Below, piece by piece: positions 23,608 to 31,942 of a stretch of 58,718 nucleotides of DNA (within the stretch, counting starts at the first letter, position 1; each line of letters opens with the position of its first letter). The DNA lies in assembly GCA_963922685.1 (NCBI GenBank), contig CAWUJM010000005.1, positions 1 through 58,718 of the forward strand, read 5' to 3'. The notes beneath the pieces were generated by a model. The model saw only the letters and a program-made list of their open reading frames with translations. It did no database searches and had not been told where the DNA came from. This DNA is from JAHDBG01 sp963922685 (lineage in GTDB: Bacteria; Pseudomonadota; Gammaproteobacteria; Chromatiales; Chromatiaceae). Position numbers and translations under genes: made by a program.

Positions 23608-26169
23608 TCAACTATCTTGTGCGAAGGCTACATGAAAGCCATTGTTGTCGTGCGCCAGAGTGATTTTCTGCGGCGGTGTGCCGCTGGCTACCTGGCGTAG
23701 CAGGGCTAGTGACAGCGGTGGCAGCAATTCACCGTCGATGATCGCATCCAGCTGGCGTGCGCCGTTGGCCGTTTGTTCGCAGCGGGCGCGTAGGGTGTCG
23801 TTGACGGCGGCGGTGTAGTGCAGTTCGGCCTGGTAGCGTTGCTGGATCCGGTGGCGCAGGCGTTGCAGGCGTTGTTCAACGATGGCGTGGAGTGTCTCGG
23901 TGCTGAGGTAGGCGTAGCGGACGAGCTGCATACGGGCCAGCAGCGCTGGCTTGAGGTAGTGGCGTAGTTGCTGTTCCAGTTGGGCTGCGCTGGGATCGGC
24001 CAGGTCGGTGCCATCAAAGCCGAGGTTGGCGGTGAGGATGAACAGAATGTTCTGGCAGTCAATCTGGCGACCTTCGCCGTCGGCTATTTCGCCCTTGTCG
24101 AAGGCTTGGTAGAACAGATTCAGGATGTCGGGATGGGCCTTTTCGACTTCGTCCAGCAAGACTACGGCATACGGGCGCTGGCGAATCGCCTCGCTGAGCA
24201 CGCCGCCCTCGCCGTAACCAACGTAGCCCGGAGGAGAGCCGATCAGGCGTGACAGGCTGTGCTTTTCCTGATATTCGGACAGGTTGATGGTAGTGGACTG
24301 GCCGCCGAACAGGTAGTCTGCGATCTGCAGAGCGGTTTCGGTCTTGCCGACACCGCTGGGGCCGACCAGCAGGTAGGCTCCGAGTGGGGTGCCGGGGCGG
24401 CGCAGGTCGGCCAGGGCGGTCAGCAGGTGGTTGTGGATCTGGCGGATCGGCTCGGCCTGGCCGAGGATGTGTTCATTCAGGTGTTTGCCCAGTTGCTGGA
24501 TGCGTTGCAGTCGGTCGCTGGTCAGGGTGGTAATCGGAATTCCGGTCCAGTCGGCGATCACCGCAGCAATGTGTTCGCGATCCACTTCTATCGGCAAGCT
24601 GAAGGTGTCGTCGTCCGGCTGGTCCAGCAGGGTGGTCTCTGTGGTGTCGGTTGCCGGTTCGGCGGTTTGTGCGCGGCGGTGTGCCAGTTGTGCGCTCAGG
24701 CGTTCGCGTGCGGCCTGCCAGGTACTGTGGAGTTGTTCCTGTTCGGCCTGGTTATCAGCCTGGCGTTGTTGCAGGGCGTCCAGATGGTCGGTGTCAATGG
24801 CGTTGCCATGGCGCTGTTCGCGTTCCAGCAGGGTGAGCTCGGCCGCATTCTGGGTATGTTCGTTTTCCAGTCGGGTGAGCTCGCGCGGTGGGATTTCCTG
24901 TACCATAGTGACGCGTGCGGCGGCCGTGTCGAGCACGTCAATTGCCTTGTCCGGCAGTTGGCGTCCGGCAACATAACGCGCACTTAGTCTGGCGGCAGCC
25001 TGGATGGCTGCTTCGGTGATATCGACCCCGTGGGTCTTTTCGTACAGCGGGCGCAGGCCGCGCAGGATGTGGATGCTGTCTGCAATACTGGGTTCGTCCA
25101 GGCGGATCAACTGGAAACGGCGGGTCAGGGCCGGGTCTTTTTCGATATATTTTTTGTATTCAGTCCAGGTGGTTGCCGCGATGGTGCGCAGTTCGCCACG
25201 CGCCAGTGCGGGCTTCAGCAGGTTGGCCGCATCGCTGCCGCCACTCGGGTTACCCGCGCCGATCAATGTGTGTGCTTCGTCGATGAACAGGATGATCGGG
25301 GTGCTGGACTGTCTGACCTGGTCGATGACTGATTGCAGGCGTTTTTCAAATTCACCCTTCACCGAGGCACCGGCCTGCAGGGTACCGAGGTCCAGGCCCC
25401 ACAGGGCGACCTGCTGCAGGTGTTGCGGTACGCGCCGGGCGACAATACGCTGTGCCAGTCCTTCGATCAGGGCGGTCTTGCCAACCCCGGCTTCACCTAC
25501 TGCGATCGGATTGTTTTTGCGACGACGACTCAGGATGTCGATCATCAGGTCAATGTCGTCATCGCGGCATAACACCGGGTCGATCTCGCCCGCACGGGCG
25601 CGGGCAGTGTAGTCGGTGCCGTAACGTGCCAGTGGTGTGTCGGCATCACTGGCTCTGGCGGATTGTGCCGGGGCATCGCTGGCGTCGGGGGTTTCGCCGG
25701 AGTCAGCGAGCAGTTGCGCAAAGTTTTTGCGCAATGCCTCGCGGTTGATGTTATCCAGCAGGTTGATCAGCGGCAGCGGCAGGTAGCGTCCCGGGTTGAG
25801 CAGGACTACCAGAAACAAGGCTCCGCTGCGGATCTCGCCTGCCGCAGTCTCCAGTGAGCTGAGTAGCCAGGCCTCCTGCAGGGCCTCAATCAGCAGCGGG
25901 GAGAAGGCCGGGTACTGGCCGCTCAGGGTGTTGTTGCTGTTGATAAAGCTGTCGCTGAGCTGGCGCCGGAAGTCAGTATGCGCTATCTGCGCCTGTTGCA
26001 GGATCAGGCGCACGTCGCTGGTGGGGTTTTCGGCCAGTTTGTACAGTAACTGACCAATTGCGACTTCGTCGCTGTGCTGGCTGATACTGAGGCTGGCGGC
26101 TTCTTCCAGCGCGTGACGGCAATACGCATTCAGTTTGTCGATAACGCGGGCGATGTCGATGGAGATCAT
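23608..26169 (-). CDS. clpV: T6SS sheath-disassembly ATPase ClpV (TssH)
   Basis: 853 residues, AAA+ ClpB/ClpV family. An N-terminal Clp_N domain (about 1-150) binds the sheath in this family. The first AAA+ module has Walker A GEAGVGKT (225-232) and Walker B ILFIDEAHTLIGAG. A coiled-coil middle domain follows (about 400-510). The second module has GPSGVGKTETAL and VVLLDEVEKAHPD. The C-terminus ends FAQDS. ClpV recycles contracted TssBC sheath. In V. cholerae it lies between tssL and vasH; here foreign blocks separate it from both. Pieces of its 3' end recur at 22913-23010 and 21711-21765. Confidence 0.95.
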   Translation of the reverse strand: MISIDIARVIDKLNAYCRHALEEAASLSISQHSDEVAIGQLLYKLAENPTSDVRLILQQAQIAHTDFRRQLSDSFINSNNTLSGQYPAFSPLLIEALQEAWLLSSLETAAGEIRSGALFLVVLLNPGRYLPLPLINLLDNINREALRKNFAQLLADSGETPDASDAPAQSARASDADTPLARYGTDYTARARAGEIDPVLCRDDDIDLMIDILSRRRKNNPIAVGEAGVGKTALIEGLAQRIVARRVPQHLQQVALWGLDLGTLQAGASVKGEFEKRLQSVIDQVRQSSTPIILFIDEAHTLIGAGNPSGGSDAANLLKPALARGELRTIAATTWTEYKKYIEKDPALTRRFQLIRLDEPSIADSIHILRGLRPLYEKTHGVDITEAAIQAAARLSARYVAGRQLPDKAIDVLDTAAARVTMVQEIPPRELTRLENEHTQNAAELTLLEREQRHGNAIDTDHLDALQQRQADNQAEQEQLHSTWQAARERLSAQLAHRRAQTAEPATDTTETTLLDQPDDDTFSLPIEVDREHIAAVIADWTGIPITTLTSDRLQRIQQLGKHLNEHILGQAEPIRQIHNHLLTALADLRRPGTPLGAYLLVGPSGVGKTETALQIADYLFGGQSTTINLSEYQEKHSLSRLIGSPPGYVGYGEGGVLSEAIRQRPYAVVLLDEVEKAHPDILNLFYQAFDKGEIADGEGRQIDCQNILFILTANLGFDGTDLADPSAAQLEQQLRHYLKPALLARMQLVRYAYLSTETLHAIVEQRLQRLRHRIQQRYQAELHYTAAVNDTLRARCEQTANGARQLDAIIDGELLPPLSLALLRQVASGTPPQKITLAHDNNGFHVAFAQDS

Positions 26170-26285
26170 GTGGACTCTCTGGGGTGGTGGTGCGGAGTTG
26201 CCACGCGCTGCATGACAATCTGTGGGTTGGCATTACTCAATCATTGATCAGCGTTGGTTCCATAGTCCTTTGATATGACTGCTGA

Positions 26286-28658
26286 TCATACTCTGGCTCG
26301 TGCAGCGATCTGCTGTTGTATGCGTTGTGAAATTTGTGTATATAACTGTGCTGCATTATTTTCGCGATCGGCAACCGTAATCACCAGCGCATACGATTCA
26401 ATATTCTCACTCAATGATTTTCCCCAGGCCCTGTCCTGACGTGTTATGACCACAAACCATGTATCATCAGGATCAAGCTGCTGTATTTTCCAGGTTGATG
26501 ATTGAACTGTGCCCTTATCTCTCAATGTTGAACTGATCTTTCTATTAGAAGTCCTGTCATCATGTCGTGTTTTTGTTTCTTTTTGTGTCTCATGATTAAA
26601 AGAACGCTGCAGATTGTCCAGAGATTTATCTTTCACCAAACAGAAATTTATTCTGGTAGCTATATACTCTAAGCGCGTTGTCCTGACGGCAGGGCAATAG
26701 GCTAGTGTTATGTTAATCTCTCGCGTAGCTCTTTTTTTTCGCAGAAATTCTGCTGGTAAGGGGAGTTCAAAGAATTGATGGGTATCATCTTCAATTCCTT
26801 CTTCTGCCATCAGTACCACAACATTTTCAGAAGAGCGAAATAACGCACTTTCATCAATCAGACCATAGCCGGCAACGCTGTTTTCAGGTGGGATTTTACG
26901 ATCCTTTTTGTAAGATTTTCGTATTGCTTCGGGAAAGGTTTGTGTCATCTCATCTGGCATATGTGCATGATTAACCAGTAACGCGCGCAGCAGGTTGGCA
27001 GACGCTTCCGGGTATGTGTTGAGTAGCCGTGCGGCAAGATGACTGATATAAGGTGCTGCAAAGCTGGTACCACTGATTTCTTCGAGCAGGGTGCTACCAA
27101 TAAACTTTGCACGACAGCTTAATACCCCTAATCCACGCCCAACGGATTGATACTGTTTTCCTTCCTGCCTCATCGGTACTGCCAGGTTGCCGCCGACCGC
27201 TACCAGATCAGGTTTTATGGCACCTTTGACAGACGGTCCGTGCCGGGTAAACGGTGAGGGTTGGTGGTGAGTTGCCGGGCAAAGTTGGTTAATCTCCTGC
27301 GGATAACGCTGAGCATCAGAGGTCGCGTTGTGCCTGGCAATACTCCCCACAGTAATAACATTCAGGGCGGGTGCCGGATCAATAATAAGACTCTGGTCAG
27401 ATAATAAATAATCGGGATACTCATCGCGCCAACTGTGCTCTGGCACGGGTGGCTCATCCGAACCGGTAAAGTTTCCGCTTGACACCACAAATAAAATATC
27501 GAATTGACGCGCAAGATCATCCAGCACATACGCGATACCGCGTACATGGCGATGGTCATAAGGCGCATGGGCATTTCCTATGGAGAGATTAAATATTTTG
27601 CACCGGTACTCTTCTGCAAAATAAGTGACCGCCTTGATGATCTTATTTTCAATGGTTTCGGGATCAAACTCGTCCTTCTGATCTAATATCTTTCCGCTCA
27701 GTAAACGTATTTCCGGTTGCCAGACATTGTTTGCCTGACAGGCCTCCAGGTCACCATACAGTGCTATTCCGGCCACTGCCGTACCGTGCCCTGTGGTGTC
27801 AAATACATCTTCTGTGTCTGTAAAATTCGCACTTTCGCCAATAGCAGGCCCTAATAAAGGATGGTTTGTTGTAATACCACTGTCTAACAGGCAAATTATT
27901 GCGGCGTTATCCACTGGTTGTTGAATCGGTACCGGTAATGTTTCGAGGTCGCAATTCAGTTGTGTATACTGAATACCGCAATCGGGTGGTAAATCCACCA
28001 GCCGTACATCGGGGTGTTGTAAAATTTTATGAGCTTGTATGTGATTCACATCAACACGATACATAATCAAGCTGTCGCGATTCAGTTTATCCTGCTGCTG
28101 TATCTGTTCTTTTTTTAACCAGTTTTCAAAGGTTTGGCACCATGTTGTACGTTCCGGCGAACCGGTGACAGAAATGGGCCATAGTTCGATATCTAAAGTA
28201 AACTGTTTTTCTTTGGGTAGTCCTTTTTGTTGTATTACCCAACTGGTTCTGTCTTGTTCTGTCCAATGGTTAATACCGTCAATAGCAGTAAGAACTTGTT
28301 GATAAGTCAGTTTTTTGTCAGTTAACCCGAAATTTGCCAGACGACTGGAAAATGTGGCTAACCCCTGTTCATCAGCAAAGGCTATACAAAGTTGCTGATC
28401 TTCCTGGCTCAGGAAGGTAATGTCATGTTTCTCCAGGTTTTGAAAATCCAGATTACCCGTATAGGCAAGTTTCAGAATAAAGTTATCTGATCCCGTCTGA
28501 TCGGGCATATCTCGCTGATATTGTTGCAAGTCCTGTACCAGGCCTTGTCCGTGCGCCCGCAGATTATCACGCTGTACCGGTTGAGGATGATAGGGCCTTG
28601 TTCTGCGCGGGTTGCGTAGTGGTGCTTTTGTGATCCTCAGATGTGTCAATGCGGTCAT
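26286..28658 (-). CDS. ietS: IetS-like subtilisin-family serine protease (defence pair)
   Basis: 790 residues. The S8 domain has Asp259 (CLLDSG), His291 (GHGTAVAG) and Ser532 (GTSFAAP), with the oxyanion-loop VVSSGN. About 240 N-terminal residues precede it and a beta-rich C-terminal domain of about 200 residues follows. There is no signal peptide, so it works in the cytoplasm. It begins 20 bases after the AAA ATPase gene. AAA ATPase plus subtilase is the composition of the ietAS pair first described on Agrobacterium plasmids and later reported as an anti-phage system. AT-rich relative to clpV next door. Confidence 0.8.
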   Translation of the reverse strand: MTALTHLRITKAPLRNPRRTRPYHPQPVQRDNLRAHGQGLVQDLQQYQRDMPDQTGSDNFILKLAYTGNLDFQNLEKHDITFLSQEDQQLCIAFADEQGLATFSSRLANFGLTDKKLTYQQVLTAIDGINHWTEQDRTSWVIQQKGLPKEKQFTLDIELWPISVTGSPERTTWCQTFENWLKKEQIQQQDKLNRDSLIMYRVDVNHIQAHKILQHPDVRLVDLPPDCGIQYTQLNCDLETLPVPIQQPVDNAAIICLLDSGITTNHPLLGPAIGESANFTDTEDVFDTTGHGTAVAGIALYGDLEACQANNVWQPEIRLLSGKILDQKDEFDPETIENKIIKAVTYFAEEYRCKIFNLSIGNAHAPYDHRHVRGIAYVLDDLARQFDILFVVSSGNFTGSDEPPVPEHSWRDEYPDYLLSDQSLIIDPAPALNVITVGSIARHNATSDAQRYPQEINQLCPATHHQPSPFTRHGPSVKGAIKPDLVAVGGNLAVPMRQEGKQYQSVGRGLGVLSCRAKFIGSTLLEEISGTSFAAPYISHLAARLLNTYPEASANLLRALLVNHAHMPDEMTQTFPEAIRKSYKKDRKIPPENSVAGYGLIDESALFRSSENVVVLMAEEGIEDDTHQFFELPLPAEFLRKKRATREINITLAYCPAVRTTRLEYIATRINFCLVKDKSLDNLQRSFNHETQKETKTRHDDRTSNRKISSTLRDKGTVQSSTWKIQQLDPDDTWFVVITRQDRAWGKSLSENIESYALVITVADRENNAAQLYTQISQRIQQQIAARARV

Positions 28659-28678
28659 TATTCTGCTGCTCTGATGGG

Positions 28679-29653
28679 CTATCTGTTTTCCCGCGATACC
28701 GCTTGTTTCAGCATGTTCAGCGTTAAAAATTCCTGCCGACGCAGGATCATCTGTTTAATTGCTCTGCGAATGATCCGTTCAACATCTGCACCGCTGCGTT
28801 TGGCAAAGAGTTGGATGACGGGCTTGTCATTGACCTCAAACTGACGACGTACACCACGTAATTTTAATGTCAGTATTCTTTCGGTTTCTGTCGCTTCTGG
28901 TAAGGGAAAATAGATGGCTTCATCAAAACGCCGCCAGATGGCAGTATCCAGGATTTGTGCATGATTGGTTGCTGCCAGTAGCAAACTGTTGCCCTGATAG
29001 GCATCCATCATTTGTAACACAGCATTGACAACCCTTCTCAGCTCACCATGTTCTGTTGTGTCCGAACGTGACTTGCCAATGGCATCGAACTCATCAAACA
29101 GAACAATCAGTTCATGCTGAGCGATGAATTCAAATACCTTGCGCAGATTGGTCGCTGTTTCGCCTAAAAAAGACGATACCAGGGCATCCAGGCGTACGAT
29201 AGCCAGCGGTCTGTCTAACTCGAAGGCGATCACTTCAGCTGCCATCGTTTTACCACAACCTGGCGGCCCGTAAAAAATCACTTTACCGACTGGCTGCATA
29301 CCATGGCTGCGGAGCACATCGGCTCGCCGATGCTCTTCAAGTATTTCTTCAACTGAGGCTAAACCGGATGCTGAGAGTATCAGTTCGTCAACAGGGCGTT
29401 GACACAGCTTAATATCTAATAGTGGCAGTCCTTTTTCTTTATCAACAGGTGCTTTTAAGGTTATTTTTTCCTTATAGCTGCTAACTGTACTGGATTGTTG
29501 TCGGTATAAAATCTGTTCCAGGTCATTTGCCAGTAAATGGTGCTGCTTTTGTCGTTCTTCCTGTATCACTGCCTTAGAAATATCACGAAATGCGCTAACA
29601 TCACCATTTGTACCTGCCTTTATGAGTTGCCTGAGTATTTTACCGTTTGCCAT
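28679..29653 (-). CDS. ietA: IetA-like AAA ATPase (defence pair)
   Basis: 324 residues, classical AAA family. Walker A GPPGCGKT (129-136), Walker B LIVLFDEFDAIGKS, sensor 1 LLLAATNH, arginine finger region IWRRFDEA. The N-terminal 90 residues are helical. It precedes the subtilase gene by 20 bases in the same direction. In ietAS systems this protein is thought to control the protease. The pair sits between the T6SS genes tssL and clpV. Confidence 0.8.
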   Translation of the reverse strand: MANGKILRQLIKAGTNGDVSAFRDISKAVIQEERQKQHHLLANDLEQILYRQQSSTVSSYKEKITLKAPVDKEKGLPLLDIKLCQRPVDELILSASGLASVEEILEEHRRADVLRSHGMQPVGKVIFYGPPGCGKTMAAEVIAFELDRPLAIVRLDALVSSFLGETATNLRKVFEFIAQHELIVLFDEFDAIGKSRSDTTEHGELRRVVNAVLQMMDAYQGNSLLLAATNHAQILDTAIWRRFDEAIYFPLPEATETERILTLKLRGVRRQFEVNDKPVIQLFAKRSGADVERIIRRAIKQMILRRQEFLTLNMLKQAVSRENR

Positions 29654-29749
29654 GATGGCTCCACATAAGCTTAAAATTACTAATCTGCATCAGCATAAAA
29701 CATCTCCGTAATCGCCAGATACATCCATAGACTGCTTAAGAATTGTTGA

Positions 29750-30016
29750 TCAGTCATCCACGATATGCACCAGATACCAGTTGTCTGCTATCGGTCGGTA
29801 AGCAAAGTAACTGATAAATTGGTTCGTTGCTCTTTGCTGCTGGTAGTAGTCATCCAGGTTGTCTATGATCAGATCGGGTTTGGTATTGGTATACAGATAA
29901 TCTTTTGATTCCCCGGAAATACCTAATCCCCGGCTGTAAGCGGTAAAATAGATGCTGATTCTGCCTTGGTTTTCAGGCTGTGTGAATACTATTTTCTGTA
30001 CTTGTGAAACACTCAT
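29750..30016 (-). CDS. Small cytosolic protein, immunity candidate for the Ntox44 effector
   Basis: 88 residues, no signal peptide, acidic C-terminus, no recognised family. It follows the Ntox44 toxin frame by about 100 bases in the same direction. Position and cytosolic location fit an immunity protein against a cytoplasmic toxin. Confidence 0.48.
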   Translation of the reverse strand: MSVSQVQKIVFTQPENQGRISIYFTAYSRGLGISGESKDYLYTNTKPDLIIDNLDDYYQQQRATNQFISYFAYRPIADNWYLVHIVDD

Positions 30017-30115
30017 TTTTTTATATTTTCCCGATAGTGCTTTATTTTTTATGTTTGTTCTACTTCTGACGATATTGGTAAGGTGGTCTATTGTGACTTG
30101 TTCATGGTGTTCTTT

Positions 30116-30475
30116 TCATAAATCGAAGCCTACCCGTATGGCTGCCTGATCTTTAGGGTCATCGAAGGCAGCGAGAAAATCAGCATCGCCGATTTCTTGT
30201 AGACGACGTTTCCAGTAGCCGTCAGGTACCGTCTTTGCTTTCACTTGTGCCGCGCCGGCACCGGCCAGTAAATCCCATTCGGGAAATCCTATAGCCAAGC
30301 CGATATAACCATAATGTATATTGCTCCAGATATCTTTGTTATACATTGTCTTTGTGGATAGATCACATGACCATTCTCCATATTGCTTTCTTAAAATTAG
30401 TTTGTAATCCCATGTTGAACGACTTTTTACTAATTCATGCCATTGATAATAGGCCTGAATCATATCAAAAAGCAT
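30116..30475 (-). CDS. Ntox44 toxin domain, C-terminal part of a broken effector
   Basis: 119 codons. STWDYKLIL, NIHYGYIGLAIGF, LLAGAGAAQVK and DDPKDQAAIRVGFDL fit the bacterial toxin 44 (Ntox44) polymorphic toxin domain. Its apparent ATG lies within the domain: the same frame continues upstream (FIHQKMIENIHSDAVKTM, then LGLW, a TAA stop at about 30499, then WDNLIPGKM). The frame is therefore the end of a longer protein that has acquired a stop codon. Ntox44 domains are predicted to be toxins acting inside target cells. Confidence 0.65.
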   Translation of the reverse strand: MLFDMIQAYYQWHELVKSRSTWDYKLILRKQYGEWSCDLSTKTMYNKDIWSNIHYGYIGLAIGFPEWDLLAGAGAAQVKAKTVPDGYWKRRLQEIGDADFLAAFDDPKDQAAIRVGFDL

Positions 30476-30642
30476 CTTGCCAGGAATCAGGTTGTCCCAT
30501 TACCATAAACCAAGATTATCTCGCATCGTTTTTACGGCATCACTGTGAATATTTTCTATCATTTTCTGATGAATAAAACGGATTACAGGCTCCAGTGGCT
30601 GATCTTTACAGGAATGACATAGAGTGTGGTCAGTTTGTGTTG

Positions 30643-31086
30643 CTACAAATGTTTTTTCGTTGTTACGGTAATCTTTTCCTCTGTGACTTGCTTTCCTGAG
30701 GCAGATGATCGATACCTTATATTTTTCTGCACGATATATTCCAGTGCAGAAACGACGAAAGGCGGACTATGCCACGTGCGATTGACTTCCCATTGTGCTG
30801 TGTCTGATGAGGTCTCTGTTCGGGTCAGTGCCGGTATGAAGGGATCTTTTTTTAAGCAGACGACGACCCCTTTATCCAGTTGATCCTGCAGGTCTTTCTT
30901 TTGTTCCGGTGATAAACGGCGGTGTGCACGCCAGGTACAGGGTGATGGTGCCAGCACGCTCTCCAGCCCGCGAATCGGCTCATGACCGTTCAGTGCATAG
31001 CGCAATGTCGTACAGGCAACAACATGTGCCTCAATAGTGGAGAAATCATCAACGGTCAGATCCCGGGTGCGTTTGATGTGTAGCAT
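30643..31086 (-). CDS. N-terminal part of the Ntox44 effector
   Basis: 147 codons of unrecognised sequence (CTTLRYALNGHEPI, LAPSPCTWRAHRRLSPEQKK). No signal peptide. It presumably contains the delivery region of the effector, although it lacks the tag found on the effectors at 13-19 kb and no DUF4123 gene is adjacent. It ends at a frameshift point rather than at a natural C-terminus. Confidence 0.5.
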   Translation of the reverse strand: MLHIKRTRDLTVDDFSTIEAHVVACTTLRYALNGHEPIRGLESVLAPSPCTWRAHRRLSPEQKKDLQDQLDKGVVVCLKKDPFIPALTRTETSSDTAQWEVNRTWHSPPFVVSALEYIVQKNIRYRSSASGKQVTEEKITVTTKKHL

Positions 31087-31104
31087 GTGATAGCACCCAG
31101 AGGG

Positions 31105-31941
31105 TCAACGTTCCAGGATGCGGTCCAGTTCGTAGATCACGGTGTCAGTGGTGCGGCTCAGCTGGGTGGCGTAGTAGCTGTAGGTACCGATCAGGACGGC
31201 ACCAAGCAGTACCCAGACTGACCAGAGCGGGAGCTGGCGTTTAAGCTTGTTTTTCTGGTGGCTGACGTTGTCGCTGGGCGGGATCAGGTGTTCCACCGGA
31301 TCGCCCTTGTGTTCGCGCAGCACGCGGTGCAGTTTTTGCAGCAGGCTGTCGAGGTGCTCGCGCCCGTGTTCGATGATGCCGTATTTGCCGCGAAAACCGA
31401 GTGCCAGACACAGGTACAGAAATTCGAGCATATGCTGGTAGCGATCCGGCTCCAGCAGCATCCGTTCCAGGATCACGAACACCTTTTCGCCACCCCAGGT
31501 CTCTTCATGGTAGTGGCTGAGCAGGGAGCGTTCGGCCCAGATGGACTGGGTGCCCCAGCGGGTGGCCATCACGGTTTCGTCGATGAAGGCGCACAAGCAG
31601 TAGCGGAAGGATAGCTGGGTCGGTTCATCGTAATCCTGCTGGCGGATTTCTTCGCTGATTGCAGCGATATCGCCATGTACCCGGCGGTACAGGGTTTCGA
31701 TGTCTTCGTGTGCCTCCAGGTCCTGGATGCGCAGGATCAGGCCGAACAGGGGGGTGGCGGCATCCACCAGCGGATTCAGGCTGTGGCCGCGTAGCTTGAA
31801 CCACAGGTCGGTGTCGCGATCAATGTTGCGCACACCAGCAAAGGTGACCTGTTCTTTCTGCTCAGCGGGCATACGTTCGCCCTCTTTGAAATAGCCGATC
31901 AGGTCGGTGGACTCTTCTGTTGCAGCAGGTAGGTTGGCCAT
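31105..31941 (-). CDS. tssL: T6SS membrane-complex protein TssL (DotU/IcmH family)
   Basis: 278 residues. The cytoplasmic DotU domain shows SFRYCLCAFIDETVMATRWG, then SLLSHYHEETWGGEKVF and LALGFRGKYGI, all hallmark motifs. One C-terminal transmembrane helix (SVWVLLGAVLIGTYSYYA) anchors it in the inner membrane. There is no OmpA-like peptidoglycan-binding extension. It lies one base from tssK. TssL works with TssJ and TssM; tssM is not in the window. Confidence 0.95.
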   Translation of the reverse strand: MANLPAATEESTDLIGYFKEGERMPAEQKEQVTFAGVRNIDRDTDLWFKLRGHSLNPLVDAATPLFGLILRIQDLEAHEDIETLYRRVHGDIAAISEEIRQQDYDEPTQLSFRYCLCAFIDETVMATRWGTQSIWAERSLLSHYHEETWGGEKVFVILERMLLEPDRYQHMLEFLYLCLALGFRGKYGIIEHGREHLDSLLQKLHRVLREHKGDPVEHLIPPSDNVSHQKNKLKRQLPLWSVWVLLGAVLIGTYSYYATQLSRTTDTVIYELDRILER

Positions 31942-31942
31942 A

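Larger units (their letters stand above)
30116..31086 (-). pseudogene. Ntox44 T6SS effector, full extent with frameshift and stop
   Basis: The N-terminal frame (30643-31086, 147 codons, MLHIKRTRDLTVDDF start) ends TVTTKKHL-stop right after a run of six A. With a -1 shift at this run (30652-30657) the reading becomes TVTTEKTFVATQTDHTLCHSC and continues into the Ntox44 region, interrupted once more by a TAA at about 30499. The gene begins 18 bases after tssL and so appears co-transcribed with the T6SS core. Confidence 0.62.
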
